Shown here: one piece after another, positions 30,863-40,044 of the stretch
Position numbering within the stretch: position 1 is the stretch's first letter
Layout: the number at the start of each line of letters is the position of its first letter
Source: Skeletonema tropicum
Taxonomy: Eukaryota > Bacillariophyta > Thalassiosirophyceae > Thalassiosirales > Thalassiosiraceae
Assembly: GCA_037178625.1 (NCBI GenBank)
Contig: CM074127.1
Location: forward strand, 3,968,001 to 4,032,000
Direction: 5' to 3'
DNA: 64,000 nucleotides
The notes under the pieces: model-generated
Databases searched by the model: none
Seen by the model: only the letters and a program-made list of their open reading frames with translations
What the model was told of the DNA's origin: nothing
Program-made: the position numbers and the translations under genes

Positions 30863-31867
30863 ATGGCTACCGATCCTCTTCTTGCCCGGCATTACAATAC
30901 TATTCTTGGGCTGAGCTGTCATGGTCAAGACGACGCTGAAGCCTTGCAATATCACCAAGATGCACTCAAAATATTGGACTGGAACAAGTGCAACGCTCTT
31001 CTATTCGAAAAGCACGATCTGTATAAAGATTATGCTCTAGAGATGGCCGTTACTTTGAGTAACATTGGGGATGTGATGCGTAGAGTAAATGATTTCATCG
31101 GTGCAGCGAAAGCATACAAGGAATGTCTAGATTTGTTCCTTGAAGGTCTGATCGATAACGGCATCAACCTGAAGACAAGGTTAAATGAGATGGAGCAGCA
31201 ACCAGGCTATGAAGTAGGAAGCTATGGCGCTTCGATGGATGATGTTGACTTCATTGCTGTGGGTAAAACACTTCATGAGCATTCCGAGTATGCACGTATC
31301 GTTGATGGAGTCAATACATTGCTCCGCGAGATACAATGCGCCAAGTTTGTTTCCCATTCAGCATCATCTCGTAGAAGGAGAAGAATGAGTGAAATTAGGA
31401 AAACCGAGGCCAACCTCAAGAAAGCAGTAGAATCATTAGGCATGGGCTCAGAGACTACTCCCATCTTGAAGACTCAAGCCAAACCTTCTCTGAAGCGTTC
31501 GATGTCAGTGTCAGCAGCTGTTGAACTGAAAAGACCAGGTATAATTCGTCGTTCTGTTACATCAATAGACGACGATAAAGACAAGTACGTAGGAATTTCA
31601 TCTTGGATTGCACCAGCAGAAAAGGCATTGGTTATTGCCCTCAAGCGCTTCCCTGCCCCCAAGACAGTGCCAGATGTTCCGTCGCAGTCAAAAACTTGGG
31701 ACGCAACTCCGGCTTCTGGAGAACGCGTCAAGTCTCCGCTTAGACACCCTTGGTCCCAACAAACTCATTCTGATTCGCGCTCACCGCGATCTGTAGAAGG
31801 AATCGATTCAGGAACAGCTTTTGACGTACCGGCTTATGTTCATGTCGAAATACCAGCATTCTTGTAA
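30863..31867 (+). CDS. TPR-like helical protein of unknown role
   Basis: A protein of 334 residues with ATG at 30863 (CAAC ATG GC). Residues 1-100 are helical with tetratricopeptide-like spacing (HYNTILGLSCHGQDDAEALQ, then YALEMAVTLSNIGDVMRR, FIGAAKAYKECLDL). The middle is a charged helix with a basic run (SSRRRRRMSEIRK). The C-terminal third is Pro/Ser/Lys-rich and probably disordered. Two TPR-like repeats suggest a protein-interaction role. I do not recognise an orthologue. Confidence 0.6.
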   Translation: MATDPLLARHYNTILGLSCHGQDDAEALQYHQDALKILDWNKCNALLFEKHDLYKDYALEMAVTLSNIGDVMRRVNDFIGAAKAYKECLDLFLEGLIDNGINLKTRLNEMEQQPGYEVGSYGASMDDVDFIAVGKTLHEHSEYARIVDGVNTLLREIQCAKFVSHSASSRRRRRMSEIRKTEANLKKAVESLGMGSETTPILKTQAKPSLKRSMSVSAAVELKRPGIIRRSVTSIDDDKDKYVGISSWIAPAEKALVIALKRFPAPKTVPDVPSQSKTWDATPASGERVKSPLRHPWSQQTHSDSRSPRSVEGIDSGTAFDVPAYVHVEIPAFL

Positions 31868-31961
31868 TCTATGTATATAGCAACTGTGTTTATGTTTACG
31901 ATCCTCAACATTTAAAGCTTTGTTAGAAAATTCTCTCTATAAACTAGACAAGCTACTACTT

Positions 31962-33737
31962 TTATATCCCGAAGTCGCTCATCACACGCTTACCCTTTGA
32001 GTATGATTTATTTGAGTTGCGACTCTTGAAGGCACCCTTCCTGGTAGAAGCTCTCTTTCGGTCTTCCAAGTGTTTCTTGACTCGCTCTCGTGCAATATGT
32101 TCTACTTCTGCGTGGCTGAGCTGTGACATTCGTGACATTCCACTTATTGAAACACCTCCAGCCAATGAGGCACCATCATCGGGATTAGAATTCTTCTGAC
32201 TGATGTGGAAGTCGTCCAAATCTAGTAATTCTGGTGCTTGGTCATTGTCCTCTACAACAGGGTTGACATCGGTGTCAAAAGCATCGTCTCCTTCTCCATT
32301 ATCCTCATCACTGCTGTCTTCATCGCTTTCTTCCTCGTTCACGTCATCCAGACCTTGGTTTGATCGTTGGCGAGCTTGATAGTACATGAGCTCGGAATCT
32401 CTCGCAGCATCTTCTTCAGAATACCCAGAAGCCTTCAAGTCTTCGTCTAAACGCAGCTGTGCTTTTGAAACCAAAGTAACATCATCACTTCCATCTCCAC
32501 CGTCTTCGGCATCATCGTTATTGCTGTTTGCGATGAGTTCTTCCCATGAGGGCATTATTCCTCCAAACCTTGAATCCCCTGCTTCACCTTCTACATGACA
32601 TTTCAGCTTTTTACTGAAGAATGTTTTTAGGCACTCGACATCTCGCTCGTACAACTCCTTTGCGTTAGGATGCCTCGTTGAGATCATTTGCGGAAAGTCA
32701 ATCAATGTAACGATCGGTTTTGGATCACCACCAGGTAGTCTCTCGTTCGGCTCTACCGGTGCTTCTACAATAACTTCCCCTGTTCCATCAACACCATGCT
32801 TTTGAATTGTTGCATTTGAGCTTAGAGCTCCTTTGAACTTGTCTGGAAGACCCGAATGTCGTACATAATGCTCTGTTGCGTCGTCTTCCCAATCACGATC
32901 TTCTTCATCCAGATCATCTTTCCTGTTCACTCCTTCAACGCCACTGTTGGCAATCTTGCTTTGAACACCACTCAAGTCAACAATTAGGTTGAACTCGTTT
33001 AAATCACAATGTACCAATCCATGTTGTGCCAACCTTCCAGCAAGTATAGCAGACTGTTCAAAAATCGACTGAGCCTGCTCCGCACTCACTCGATTGGAAT
33101 GCAATTGGTACAAGGGCAGTCCACGCACGACACTCATAGCAACGATGTGCCTGTTCTGACCGAGAGGTTTAGGAGTAGGATATCCAACATCGTAAAGAGA
33201 CTTCATGAATGCGTATTCTTTAATTGCCGATGTTCTGCTCAAGAACAGCCACGAGTTAGGTAAGGTCCTATATTGCGTACCGTGTTTCTTATTCTTCGAG
33301 AGGGCATTCACCATGAAATAATCTCGCTTCTTCTTCACATCTCTGAACGATGTTCGTCCCAACCTGTGGAACTTGAGAACAATCTGAGTATTTCTGGGAG
33401 TAATCGCTACATACACATCGGATTCTTTTCCTGTCCCAATCTTATCTCCTATTCCAGCGATGATACCACGACTTTTCAGATTGTGAAGTGCCAAAATATC
33501 ATAGCCACTGTTTGTAAGACGGTAGCCATCGTAGCCGCAGCTTTGGTCATGGCTGAGTAACTTGTCGCGCAGCAAACTAGATAGAATTTTGTTGGTACCT
33601 CCATGACGTAAATTTGCAATGGAATTGATGAGAGCAATAGGAACGAGAGAATGGCCCTTCATGCCCGTCTCCACCGCAGCAAGGACTCGAAAGTCCTGCT
33701 TGTTCATCGTCCGCATAACGGTTGGGTCGAGCTTCAT
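31962..33737 (-). CDS. RIO2: RIO2 atypical serine kinase, 40S ribosome maturation
   Basis: A protein of 591 residues from ATG 33737. The N-terminal winged helix (1-90, MKLDPTVMRTMNKQDFRVL) is diagnostic for RIO2. It is followed by the nucleotide loop GDKIGTGKESDVYVA, the flexible-loop region GRTSFRDVKKKRDYF, the catalytic VHCDLNEFNLIVD and the metal-binding LIDFPQMIS. RIO2 is an ATPase/kinase needed for late cytoplasmic 40S subunit maturation. Unusually, about 85 residues of acidic, low-complexity sequence separate HCDLNEFN from DFPQM, where other RIO2 proteins have about 12. The C-terminal 200 residues are acidic (ESDEDSSDEDNGEGDD) and end basic, as in other eukaryotic RIO2. It is divergent from TRM61, with 288 bp between the starts. 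Confidence 0.9.
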   Translation of the reverse strand: MKLDPTVMRTMNKQDFRVLAAVETGMKGHSLVPIALINSIANLRHGGTNKILSSLLRDKLLSHDQSCGYDGYRLTNSGYDILALHNLKSRGIIAGIGDKIGTGKESDVYVAITPRNTQIVLKFHRLGRTSFRDVKKKRDYFMVNALSKNKKHGTQYRTLPNSWLFLSRTSAIKEYAFMKSLYDVGYPTPKPLGQNRHIVAMSVVRGLPLYQLHSNRVSAEQAQSIFEQSAILAGRLAQHGLVHCDLNEFNLIVDLSGVQSKIANSGVEGVNRKDDLDEEDRDWEDDATEHYVRHSGLPDKFKGALSSNATIQKHGVDGTGEVIVEAPVEPNERLPGGDPKPIVTLIDFPQMISTRHPNAKELYERDVECLKTFFSKKLKCHVEGEAGDSRFGGIMPSWEELIANSNNDDAEDGGDGSDDVTLVSKAQLRLDEDLKASGYSEEDAARDSELMYYQARQRSNQGLDDVNEEESDEDSSDEDNGEGDDAFDTDVNPVVEDNDQAPELLDLDDFHISQKNSNPDDGASLAGGVSISGMSRMSQLSHAEVEHIARERVKKHLEDRKRASTRKGAFKSRNSNKSYSKGKRVMSDFGI

Positions 33738-34025
33738 CGTTGCTTCTGAGATTGTATCGAATTGTAAGCATTAACGCCGCAGCTACCATCTTTGGACGTC
33801 TCCTAATACCCTTGGTTTATTTCAACAGAACAAAAGCAAGTGCAAGCAACGCAACAGAAGAGCTTTTAATGGACGCCTCGGCTGATGGTCTGTCCTTCGC
33901 CTCCAAAGTTTCCTCTCCCTTTTCCTCTTTCGAGGATCTCATCCATCAACTCTCATCAACTCCAACTCCATCAAGTCAAGCATTTATGTACTGATTGACC
34001 TCCCACAGTAGACTATCTTGCCACC

Positions 34026-35444
34026 ATGGACTTCGGCAGGGATATGACAAAGACGCCAGGCATTGTAGCCAAGTCTAATATTCGTCTCGTCGATGAAACA
34101 CATCTTGGAGACGATCCGCTTGATCGGCAAGTTTGTCTTGCAGCCAATGAGGCAGCCAAGGATTTGTTCTTTGGCAACGATTACACAACACCAAAGCAAG
34201 CTACCGACGCAAATTTGGACGAGGAGACACTTAAATTGATCAATTGCTCTCTCTACAACGAACAACATCTTCCTCCTGCTCGGCGGCTCATTCAACCCAA
34301 CGATCTAGTTGTCGTCTTTGAATCCTTCAATGATCTAAATTTCGTATATGCTAAACCAAATGACATATTTTCAAATCGTAATGGACACTTCCATCACAAT
34401 GACTTCATTGGGAAACCGTATGGATGCAAAATCCGGTCAAAAGATAATGAAGGACTGGGATTTTTATACTTGCTACGTCCGACGCCCGAGTTATGGGCTA
34501 GAAGTTTACCGCATAGAACACAAATTGTTCATGAATTAGATGCATCAATGATCACCCACTACCTGGAAATAAGCCCAAATATGACTGTGTGTGAATCAGG
34601 AACTGGCTCAGGAGCTATGAGTCATGTAATTCTACGATCTATTGCTCCGAAAGGAAAGCTGCACACATACGAATTCAATAAAATGCGTGTTGGCAAGGCA
34701 CGAAAGGAATTCGAAGGACATGGACTTGGCCACTTGGTACAAGTTCACCATAGAGATGTTTGTGGAAAGAAAAACCTATTAGCGGCAAAGAATGGTGGGA
34801 ATAGTGAAGAAGGGAAAGAGCAGCCTCTCGATGACGATGCTCTTACAGATAGCACTACTACAGATGTGGACAATAATGACATTGACGAAGACGAAGAAGT
34901 AGATGATGGAAATGGAGGTTTTTGTCTGGGACAAGCAGCTGCTCATGCAATATTTCTGGATCTTCCTGAACCATGGCTAGCGGTCCCTCATGCTGCATAT
35001 ACCATCAAGCCAAATGGTAGAATTTGCTCGTATTCTCCCTGCATGGAACAAACTCAAAGGACCGTGGCTGCATTGAAACAGAATGGATTTCATTCATTGA
35101 GGACAGTGGAAGCACGGTTGAAGGAGTACTACGTTGACGAGTATGAAATGGAAGCACCACCGACGGATTTGCAAGATATACCTACTGAAGAGGCGGTTTC
35201 ACTTGAAAAGGAAAGGCAGGCTGGAGGCACTCAAAAGACAAAGACAGAAGAAAGCGAAGACAAACCAGTGGATGAAATCAAAGTCAACGGTAAAAAGAGG
35301 AGCAATGAATCAACAAAAGGCCCATCAAGAAAGATTCTTTGTGCTCGGCCATTTGCTACTATGAGAGGACATACAGCGTTTCTGACATTTGCTACAGCTG
35401 GGAACAAATTGCGACCTGACCCCAATGCTTCACTAACAAAATAA
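34026..35444 (+). CDS. TRM61: tRNA (adenine-58-N1) methyltransferase catalytic subunit
   Basis: A protein of 472 residues starting at ATG 34026 in a strong context (GCCACC ATG G). It forms m1A58 in tRNA together with TRM6. An N-terminal OB-like part (LVVVFESFNDLNFVYAKP) is followed by GFLYLLRPTPELWARSLPHRTQI. The SAM-binding core has CESGTGSGAMSHVILRSI and HTYEFNKMR. The catalytic region is AIFLDLPEPWLAVPHAA (motif LPxPW), then GRICSYSPCMEQTQR. An acidic insertion of about 45 residues (34790-34920, DVDNNDIDEDEEVDDG) splits the core between the HRDVCG strand and the LPEPW strand. A second charged linker precedes the last strand, ARPFATMRGHTAFLTFAT. No TRM6 is in this window. Confidence 0.88.
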   Translation: MDFGRDMTKTPGIVAKSNIRLVDETHLGDDPLDRQVCLAANEAAKDLFFGNDYTTPKQATDANLDEETLKLINCSLYNEQHLPPARRLIQPNDLVVVFESFNDLNFVYAKPNDIFSNRNGHFHHNDFIGKPYGCKIRSKDNEGLGFLYLLRPTPELWARSLPHRTQIVHELDASMITHYLEISPNMTVCESGTGSGAMSHVILRSIAPKGKLHTYEFNKMRVGKARKEFEGHGLGHLVQVHHRDVCGKKNLLAAKNGGNSEEGKEQPLDDDALTDSTTTDVDNNDIDEDEEVDDGNGGFCLGQAAAHAIFLDLPEPWLAVPHAAYTIKPNGRICSYSPCMEQTQRTVAALKQNGFHSLRTVEARLKEYYVDEYEMEAPPTDLQDIPTEEAVSLEKERQAGGTQKTKTEESEDKPVDEIKVNGKKRSNESTKGPSRKILCARPFATMRGHTAFLTFATAGNKLRPDPNASLTK

Positions 35445-35594
35445 TAGATTGTTTACGTAGCGACATGCTTGCTATAAAATAGTCATACCGAAGATGACGA
35501 ATGACAATATTTTCCAATGTATCCATCCTACAAGACAATGCCACTCCCTCCACTCCGAACGTGAGATTGCTCATGCGATTGACAACTACCCAAT

Positions 35595-36641
35595 CTAGGG
35601 ACTCTCCAATGAAGTCGCCTGAGTGAGAAGGCCGTGCTCTAGCGATTGATCCTGCTCTTGTGGCCCATCCGGGAGCATCACTCTCATAATCATCTCCTGA
35701 AACATCTTTTGGATAGCAGCACTGCTTTCCTGCAATTTGTGCAGCATCTTCCCACGTGACTCGTCATTGAAAGCGTATTCGTGCTTCAATATTTGCTCGT
35801 GTTCGTTGAGCTTGAGCATCCTGTTGTTGTACAAATCAGCGACCGTCTGAGTGAGCTCTTGGGCGTACCCATCCATAATGGCATGATAATCTTCGATGGA
35901 GCTCTGGAATCTGTTGCATGCGACCTCGCGTCGCTCCCTTCCATTGAGGAAGACAGGCACTTCCGTTTGTGCAGGTTCATGCTGCATGATCTTTGCCCAG
36001 TCCGGTTCTCGATCCTCATTATTGTTTCCTTCCTCACCCCCCTCATTTTCAGGATTATTATTGACATCATTAGTCATCACGTCATTTCCCTCCTCACTCA
36101 ACCTCATCTTCTTTTGCGTCAATGAATCATTGGGCTGATTCGTAGCCGAAACCCTCTTGAGAAGATTCTCTAACATCCTCTGAGCCGCCCTTGCATTCTC
36201 CTCCAATTTCTTCTCCATCAATTCGCGTCTCTTATCATTCTGGACGTAATCATGCGTCAACTCTGCCTCAATATCGACGAGTTTCTGCGCACGAGCGTTC
36301 AACAATGTCACGACAATTTCGACGAGCGCTTCTGCAGATTTATTCACGGAGTCATGAAGAGCGTCCAATGCCGTTGAATAGCTGTCGCTGGCAGCCTCTT
36401 TGCGCTCGCGTCCATTGAGGAAGACAGGCACTTCCGTGCGTGCCGGTTCGTGCTGCATGATCTTTCCCCAGTCCGGTTCGGCTTCGGTGTCGGGTTCAGC
36501 GTCGCCCGCTTTGTCTGGTTCGGTGGCGGCGGCATCGGGCTGATAGGCGGGCTCCGTTAGGCATGACATGTCCTCATCATCGTGGTTGGTGACGGCGGTG
36601 GCAACAGTGCCTGGGTCGGTGTTTGTCTTGTTAGAGTTCAT
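35595..36641 (-). CDS. unrecognised protein with a duplicated 110-residue module
   Basis: A protein of 348 residues from ATG 36641. Residues 55-164 and 212-321 align without gaps. Each begins with EPDW.KIMQHEPA.TEVPVF and LNGRER.E, then about 80 residues of charged helix (for example RRELMEKKLEENARAAQRML against SRGKMLHKLQESSAAIQKMF). The N-terminus (1-54) and the linker (165-211) are acidic and Asn/Glu-rich. The second module is followed by a Gln/Glu-rich end. I recognise neither module, and it has no signal peptide or membrane segment, so a soluble, possibly nuclear or cytosolic, coiled-coil protein is likely. The opening 24 residues of each module are far more conserved than the helices, which suggests a binding motif. 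Confidence 0.7.
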   Translation of the reverse strand: MNSNKTNTDPGTVATAVTNHDDEDMSCLTEPAYQPDAAATEPDKAGDAEPDTEAEPDWGKIMQHEPARTEVPVFLNGRERKEAASDSYSTALDALHDSVNKSAEALVEIVVTLLNARAQKLVDIEAELTHDYVQNDKRRELMEKKLEENARAAQRMLENLLKRVSATNQPNDSLTQKKMRLSEEGNDVMTNDVNNNPENEGGEEGNNNEDREPDWAKIMQHEPAQTEVPVFLNGRERREVACNRFQSSIEDYHAIMDGYAQELTQTVADLYNNRMLKLNEHEQILKHEYAFNDESRGKMLHKLQESSAAIQKMFQEMIMRVMLPDGPQEQDQSLEHGLLTQATSLESP

Positions 36642-36938
36642 TGCTGTGATTGCTGGGGAAATGTAACGTCGACGTCCGGTCGGATAAATAGAAAAAATGC
36701 TTTTCCTCTTCCCGTTGGTATGGTACCGTACTTGCGTGTGAGCGTGACGCGAGTTACTTTTAGAAGTGTGAAGGCGATAGAAATAAGTAGCCTCACGGTC
36801 CCGATTTGCCTCATCTAGATCACTATGGATATCTATCCAAGTTCTATGTCGATGATACTAAAAGAGGCACAGGGGCGATTCGCTAGCAATGATTATCACG
36901 TCTACTATTCTATACATTTTTGTAATCCAACACACAAA

Positions 36939-38439
36939 TCAGTTGTCATAGCGTTCCAAGATGCAAGCATGGCCAAGACCACCATCTGCACACGCTGCAA
37001 TGAGAGCAAAGCGCTGATTTTCCGCCTGCAGTCTCTTGGCCGCTGTTGTTACCAATCTACTTCCAGTTGCACCGAAGGGATGTCCAACTGCCAATGAACC
37101 ACCTTTTGTATTCAATTTGCTCACATCAACCTCTCCGACCTTCTTCCCTCCAAAATTTGCATCGGCAAATGCCTGTGAGTTCATTGCTACGAGATTGGAA
37201 AGAATTTGTCCAGCAAACGCCTCATGAATCTCAAACACTCCAATATCAGTTTCAAGATTTAGATTGTTGCGAGACAAGACTTCTTGGGAGCAATACGTTG
37301 GACCCAAGAGTAATTCATCAAAGGGCTGCGGCATTATGGATATTGTTAGATAACGCGAGGTTGATATAAAGGAGAACGATACAATACCAAAACAAGCTGA
37401 AACTTACATCGCAAGCTTTGAATGACCAATCACGAATATAGCACATAGGCTTGAATCCCAATTCAAGAGCCTTCTCTTCACTCATAATCAATGACGCAGC
37501 CGCACCATCAGTCAAATAGGAAGAATTAGCAGCCGTATGCGTCCCGTGCGGCTTGATGAACGCCGGCTTGAGTTTTGACACTTTTTCAACAGTTGAATCA
37601 GCCTTGATACCATTCTCCTCGGTGGATCCTTTGTACGGAACAATCTCTCCATCATACCATCCATCCGCATGTGCCTTGCCAGCCAAAGAGTGACTCCTGA
37701 CAGTAAACTCATCCTGTTCTAATCTCGATACACCAAATTTGGCAGAAAGTTTATCACTACTCACTCCCATGACCTCTCCCGTGGTGTAGTTCGCAATTGC
37801 AGGGACTTCCAAACTAATATCTTTCATGCTCAATCCCTTGAGCAAATGACGAACAGCTCCGATTGGTCCTCCTTTCTTCATTGCCTTGGACATGGTGATG
37901 AGTTTTTGACGAAGATGACGACTAAGACGAATAGGAGTATCAGAGAATGTTTCTACTCCTCCGGCAAGAACCACAGATGCTTTCCCAGAGATGATTTTCT
38001 CAGCAGCACTGGAGATGGCAACGCTGGACGATATGCATGCCATCGAAACAGTGTGAGCTCCGATACTGGCTGGAAACCCAGCATTGATAGCCGACTCTCT
38101 CGCAATATTAGAGGTTCTAACTTCCTGAATGACCGTTCCTGACAAGATGTAATCGACATCCTCCTTGTTCAGTGCAGTTTTGGTAACGAGTCCTTGAAAT
38201 GCCAGGCGTTGGAGATCGACGGCAAGTTGATCCTCGTAGATGGTGGATGACATGGCAAATGGTAGACGAACTCCATCGACTACAACTACGTTGGTTGCCT
38301 TGTTGCCATTGTTCTTTGGCGCAGTTGTTGTTGAAAAGGAGTGATGAGCGGAAGAGGACGATGGAAGAAAGGACGCGGCGGCTCGTCGTGAAGCGGCGTT
38401 GGTACTGCTCGAGCAGCGTAGCAAGCGAGATGATAGCAT
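36939..38439 (-). CDS. acetyl-CoA acyltransferase, trifunctional protein beta subunit type (two exons)
   Basis: Exon 1 is 37408-38439 and exon 2 is 36939-37325, with an 82-bp intron (GTAAGT...CCGCAG). The phase 0 joint reads SFKACD-PFDELLLGPTY. The product has 472 residues. The presequence (LLRCSSSTNAASRRAAASF) is mitochondrial in type. Thiolase features: VVVVDGVRLPFA at the start, the nucleophilic Cys in SMACISSSVA, VEVPAIANYTTGE-like sequence, YLTDGAAASLIMSEEKALELG, HEAFAGQILSN, GHPFGATGSRLV and the second Cys in CADGGLGHA. The last is usually CAAGGQGHA; Asp replaces Ala, which is uncommon but leaves Cys and His intact. The sequence matches the HADHB class that performs the last step of mitochondrial long-chain beta-oxidation. 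Confidence 0.9.
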
Positions 38440-38772
38440 GTTGATAATGGTAATCGCGATAAATTATGACGATGCCGATGACGCCAATCAGGAGTTGGGG
38501 TGTCAGTGACACAATCAGAAGCCATTTTTTGGATCAGAACGATGAGAACAAATCTCAGAGGTAAGCGGTAGCCAAAAGCATTGGATTACCTTTCTCAGCT
38601 GAAAACATTCCATTTTGCCCATCAACATCACTCTCCGCCATTCGTCCATCAAAAGAACAGAAAGGCCGATAGCGATAGCTTGCAATTTCAACTCACATAA
38701 ACTACTTTGCGCTGCTAACCAATCATCTCCATAAAATAATAGCATCACTCAGTAGACCAACACTGTGCAACA
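38440..38772. promoter_or_regulatory. divergent intergenic region
   Basis: It lies between the starts of the thiolase (minus) and the folate dehydrogenase (plus). It is assumed to hold both promoters; no motif is certain. Confidence 0.4.
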
Positions 38773-39975
38773 ATGGCAGCCGAGAAAACTGCAGCCGCTT
38801 CTAAGAACTGGGCACCCGGAGCCCAAAAAATCGACGCCACAAGCATCGCCAAGCCCTTCCGTGAGGAGATCCGCGAACAAATCCAAAAACTCAAAGCAGA
38901 AGGCATCGAAGCACCCCTCCTCGTCGGTCTACTAGCCAACAGTGACCCCGCTGCCAAGAAATACGCCGAGTGGACCGGTCGCGCCTGCAAGGCTGACGGT
39001 ATTCGATACGAACTACGTGAAATTGACGATGCAATTGATGTCGAGAACGCTTTACGTGATGCAAATGATGATCCACGCGTGCATGGGATCATCGTGTACT
39101 ATCCCATCTTTGGACAGGTGGAATCTTTCTCGGGGGAGAGCCAGGATGATTATTTGCGTGATACTGTCTCGTACAAGTGTGATGTGGAGGGGCTGTGTCA
39201 TGAATACAGATCGAACTTGTATCGCAACAAACGTTATGTGGATTATCCCACGAATTCCAAAAAGTGTGTTCTTCCGTGTACAGCTCTTTCGGTGGTGAAG
39301 ATTCTTGAATCGTGTCCTTCGTGTTATGATAAGAGCAAGCCCATTGGGAGGCACATGGAGGGGCAGACTGTGACTATCATCAACAGGTCGGAAATTGTAG
39401 GGAGGCCTTTGGCTGCCATGTTAGCGAATGATGGAGCAGATGTATACTCGATTGATATCGATTCTATTTATCTATTTCGTGGTGGTAGGTTGTATGCCTG
39501 TGATGGAGAGACCCCAGAGTCTTGTGTGCGCAAGGTAAGAATGACCGGATCTTCTTTTTGCGTATTGCGTTCATGTTCTGCTGCATAAATACTGATATCA
39601 ATTGTTCTTATCTGTCTACAGTCATCTGTTGTTGTAACCGGAGTTCCGACGAAAGATTATCGTCTCCCATCCGAATGGATTCAACCCAACACAACTGTCG
39701 TCAACGTTGCATCTTTCAAAAACGTAAATGAGGATGAAATTTTACAAATAGAAAATGTGACTTACATTCCAATGGTTGGAAAGGTGACAGTGGCTATGCT
39801 GGAGAGGAACTTGATGAGATTATTTAACAACTTTCACCATCCTGAGCGACAATTGGAGGAGAGGAAGAAGAAAGAGTCGGATTCAGCATCTCCGTGGTAC
39901 GGAAATGTGCTCCAGGTCTACACCGCGATTGCAGCTACAGCAATTCTTGCCATGTCACTAGTCAAACGAAAGTAG
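38773..39975 (+). CDS. MTD1: NAD-type methylenetetrahydrofolate dehydrogenase, MTD1-like, with C-terminal hydrophobic tail (two exons)
   Basis: Exon 1 is 38773-39534 and exon 2 is 39622-39975, with an 87-bp intron (GTAAGA...CTACAG). The product has 371 residues and oxidises 5,10-methylene-THF to 5,10-methenyl-THF. The order PLLVGLLANSDPAAKKYAEW, RVHGIIVYYPIFG, KCDVEGLCHEYR, VLPCTALSVVKILE, VTIINRSEIVGRPLAAMLAN, VYSIDID and IPMVGKVTVAMLERN is that of the yeast MTD1 type, a monofunctional dehydrogenase distinct from the common bifunctional FolD/MTHFD. Conserved parts end near residue 335. A linker (ERKKKESDSAS) and VYTAIAATAILAMSLVKRK close the protein, a possible tail anchor absent from yeast MTD1. 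The start (ATG GC at 38773) sits directly before the acidic/Ala leader. Confidence 0.88.
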
Positions 39976-40044
39976 GAGAACAACAAGAAGTATCCACCCC
40001 GGTAGAATCATATCTTAAACGTTATATGTCCCGTTACATCATCC

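Noticed and set aside
33722..33994. 90-codon frame between RIO2 and TRM61
   Set aside because: It starts with a non-ATG codon and overlaps the RIO2 start; the sequence is probably a shared promoter.
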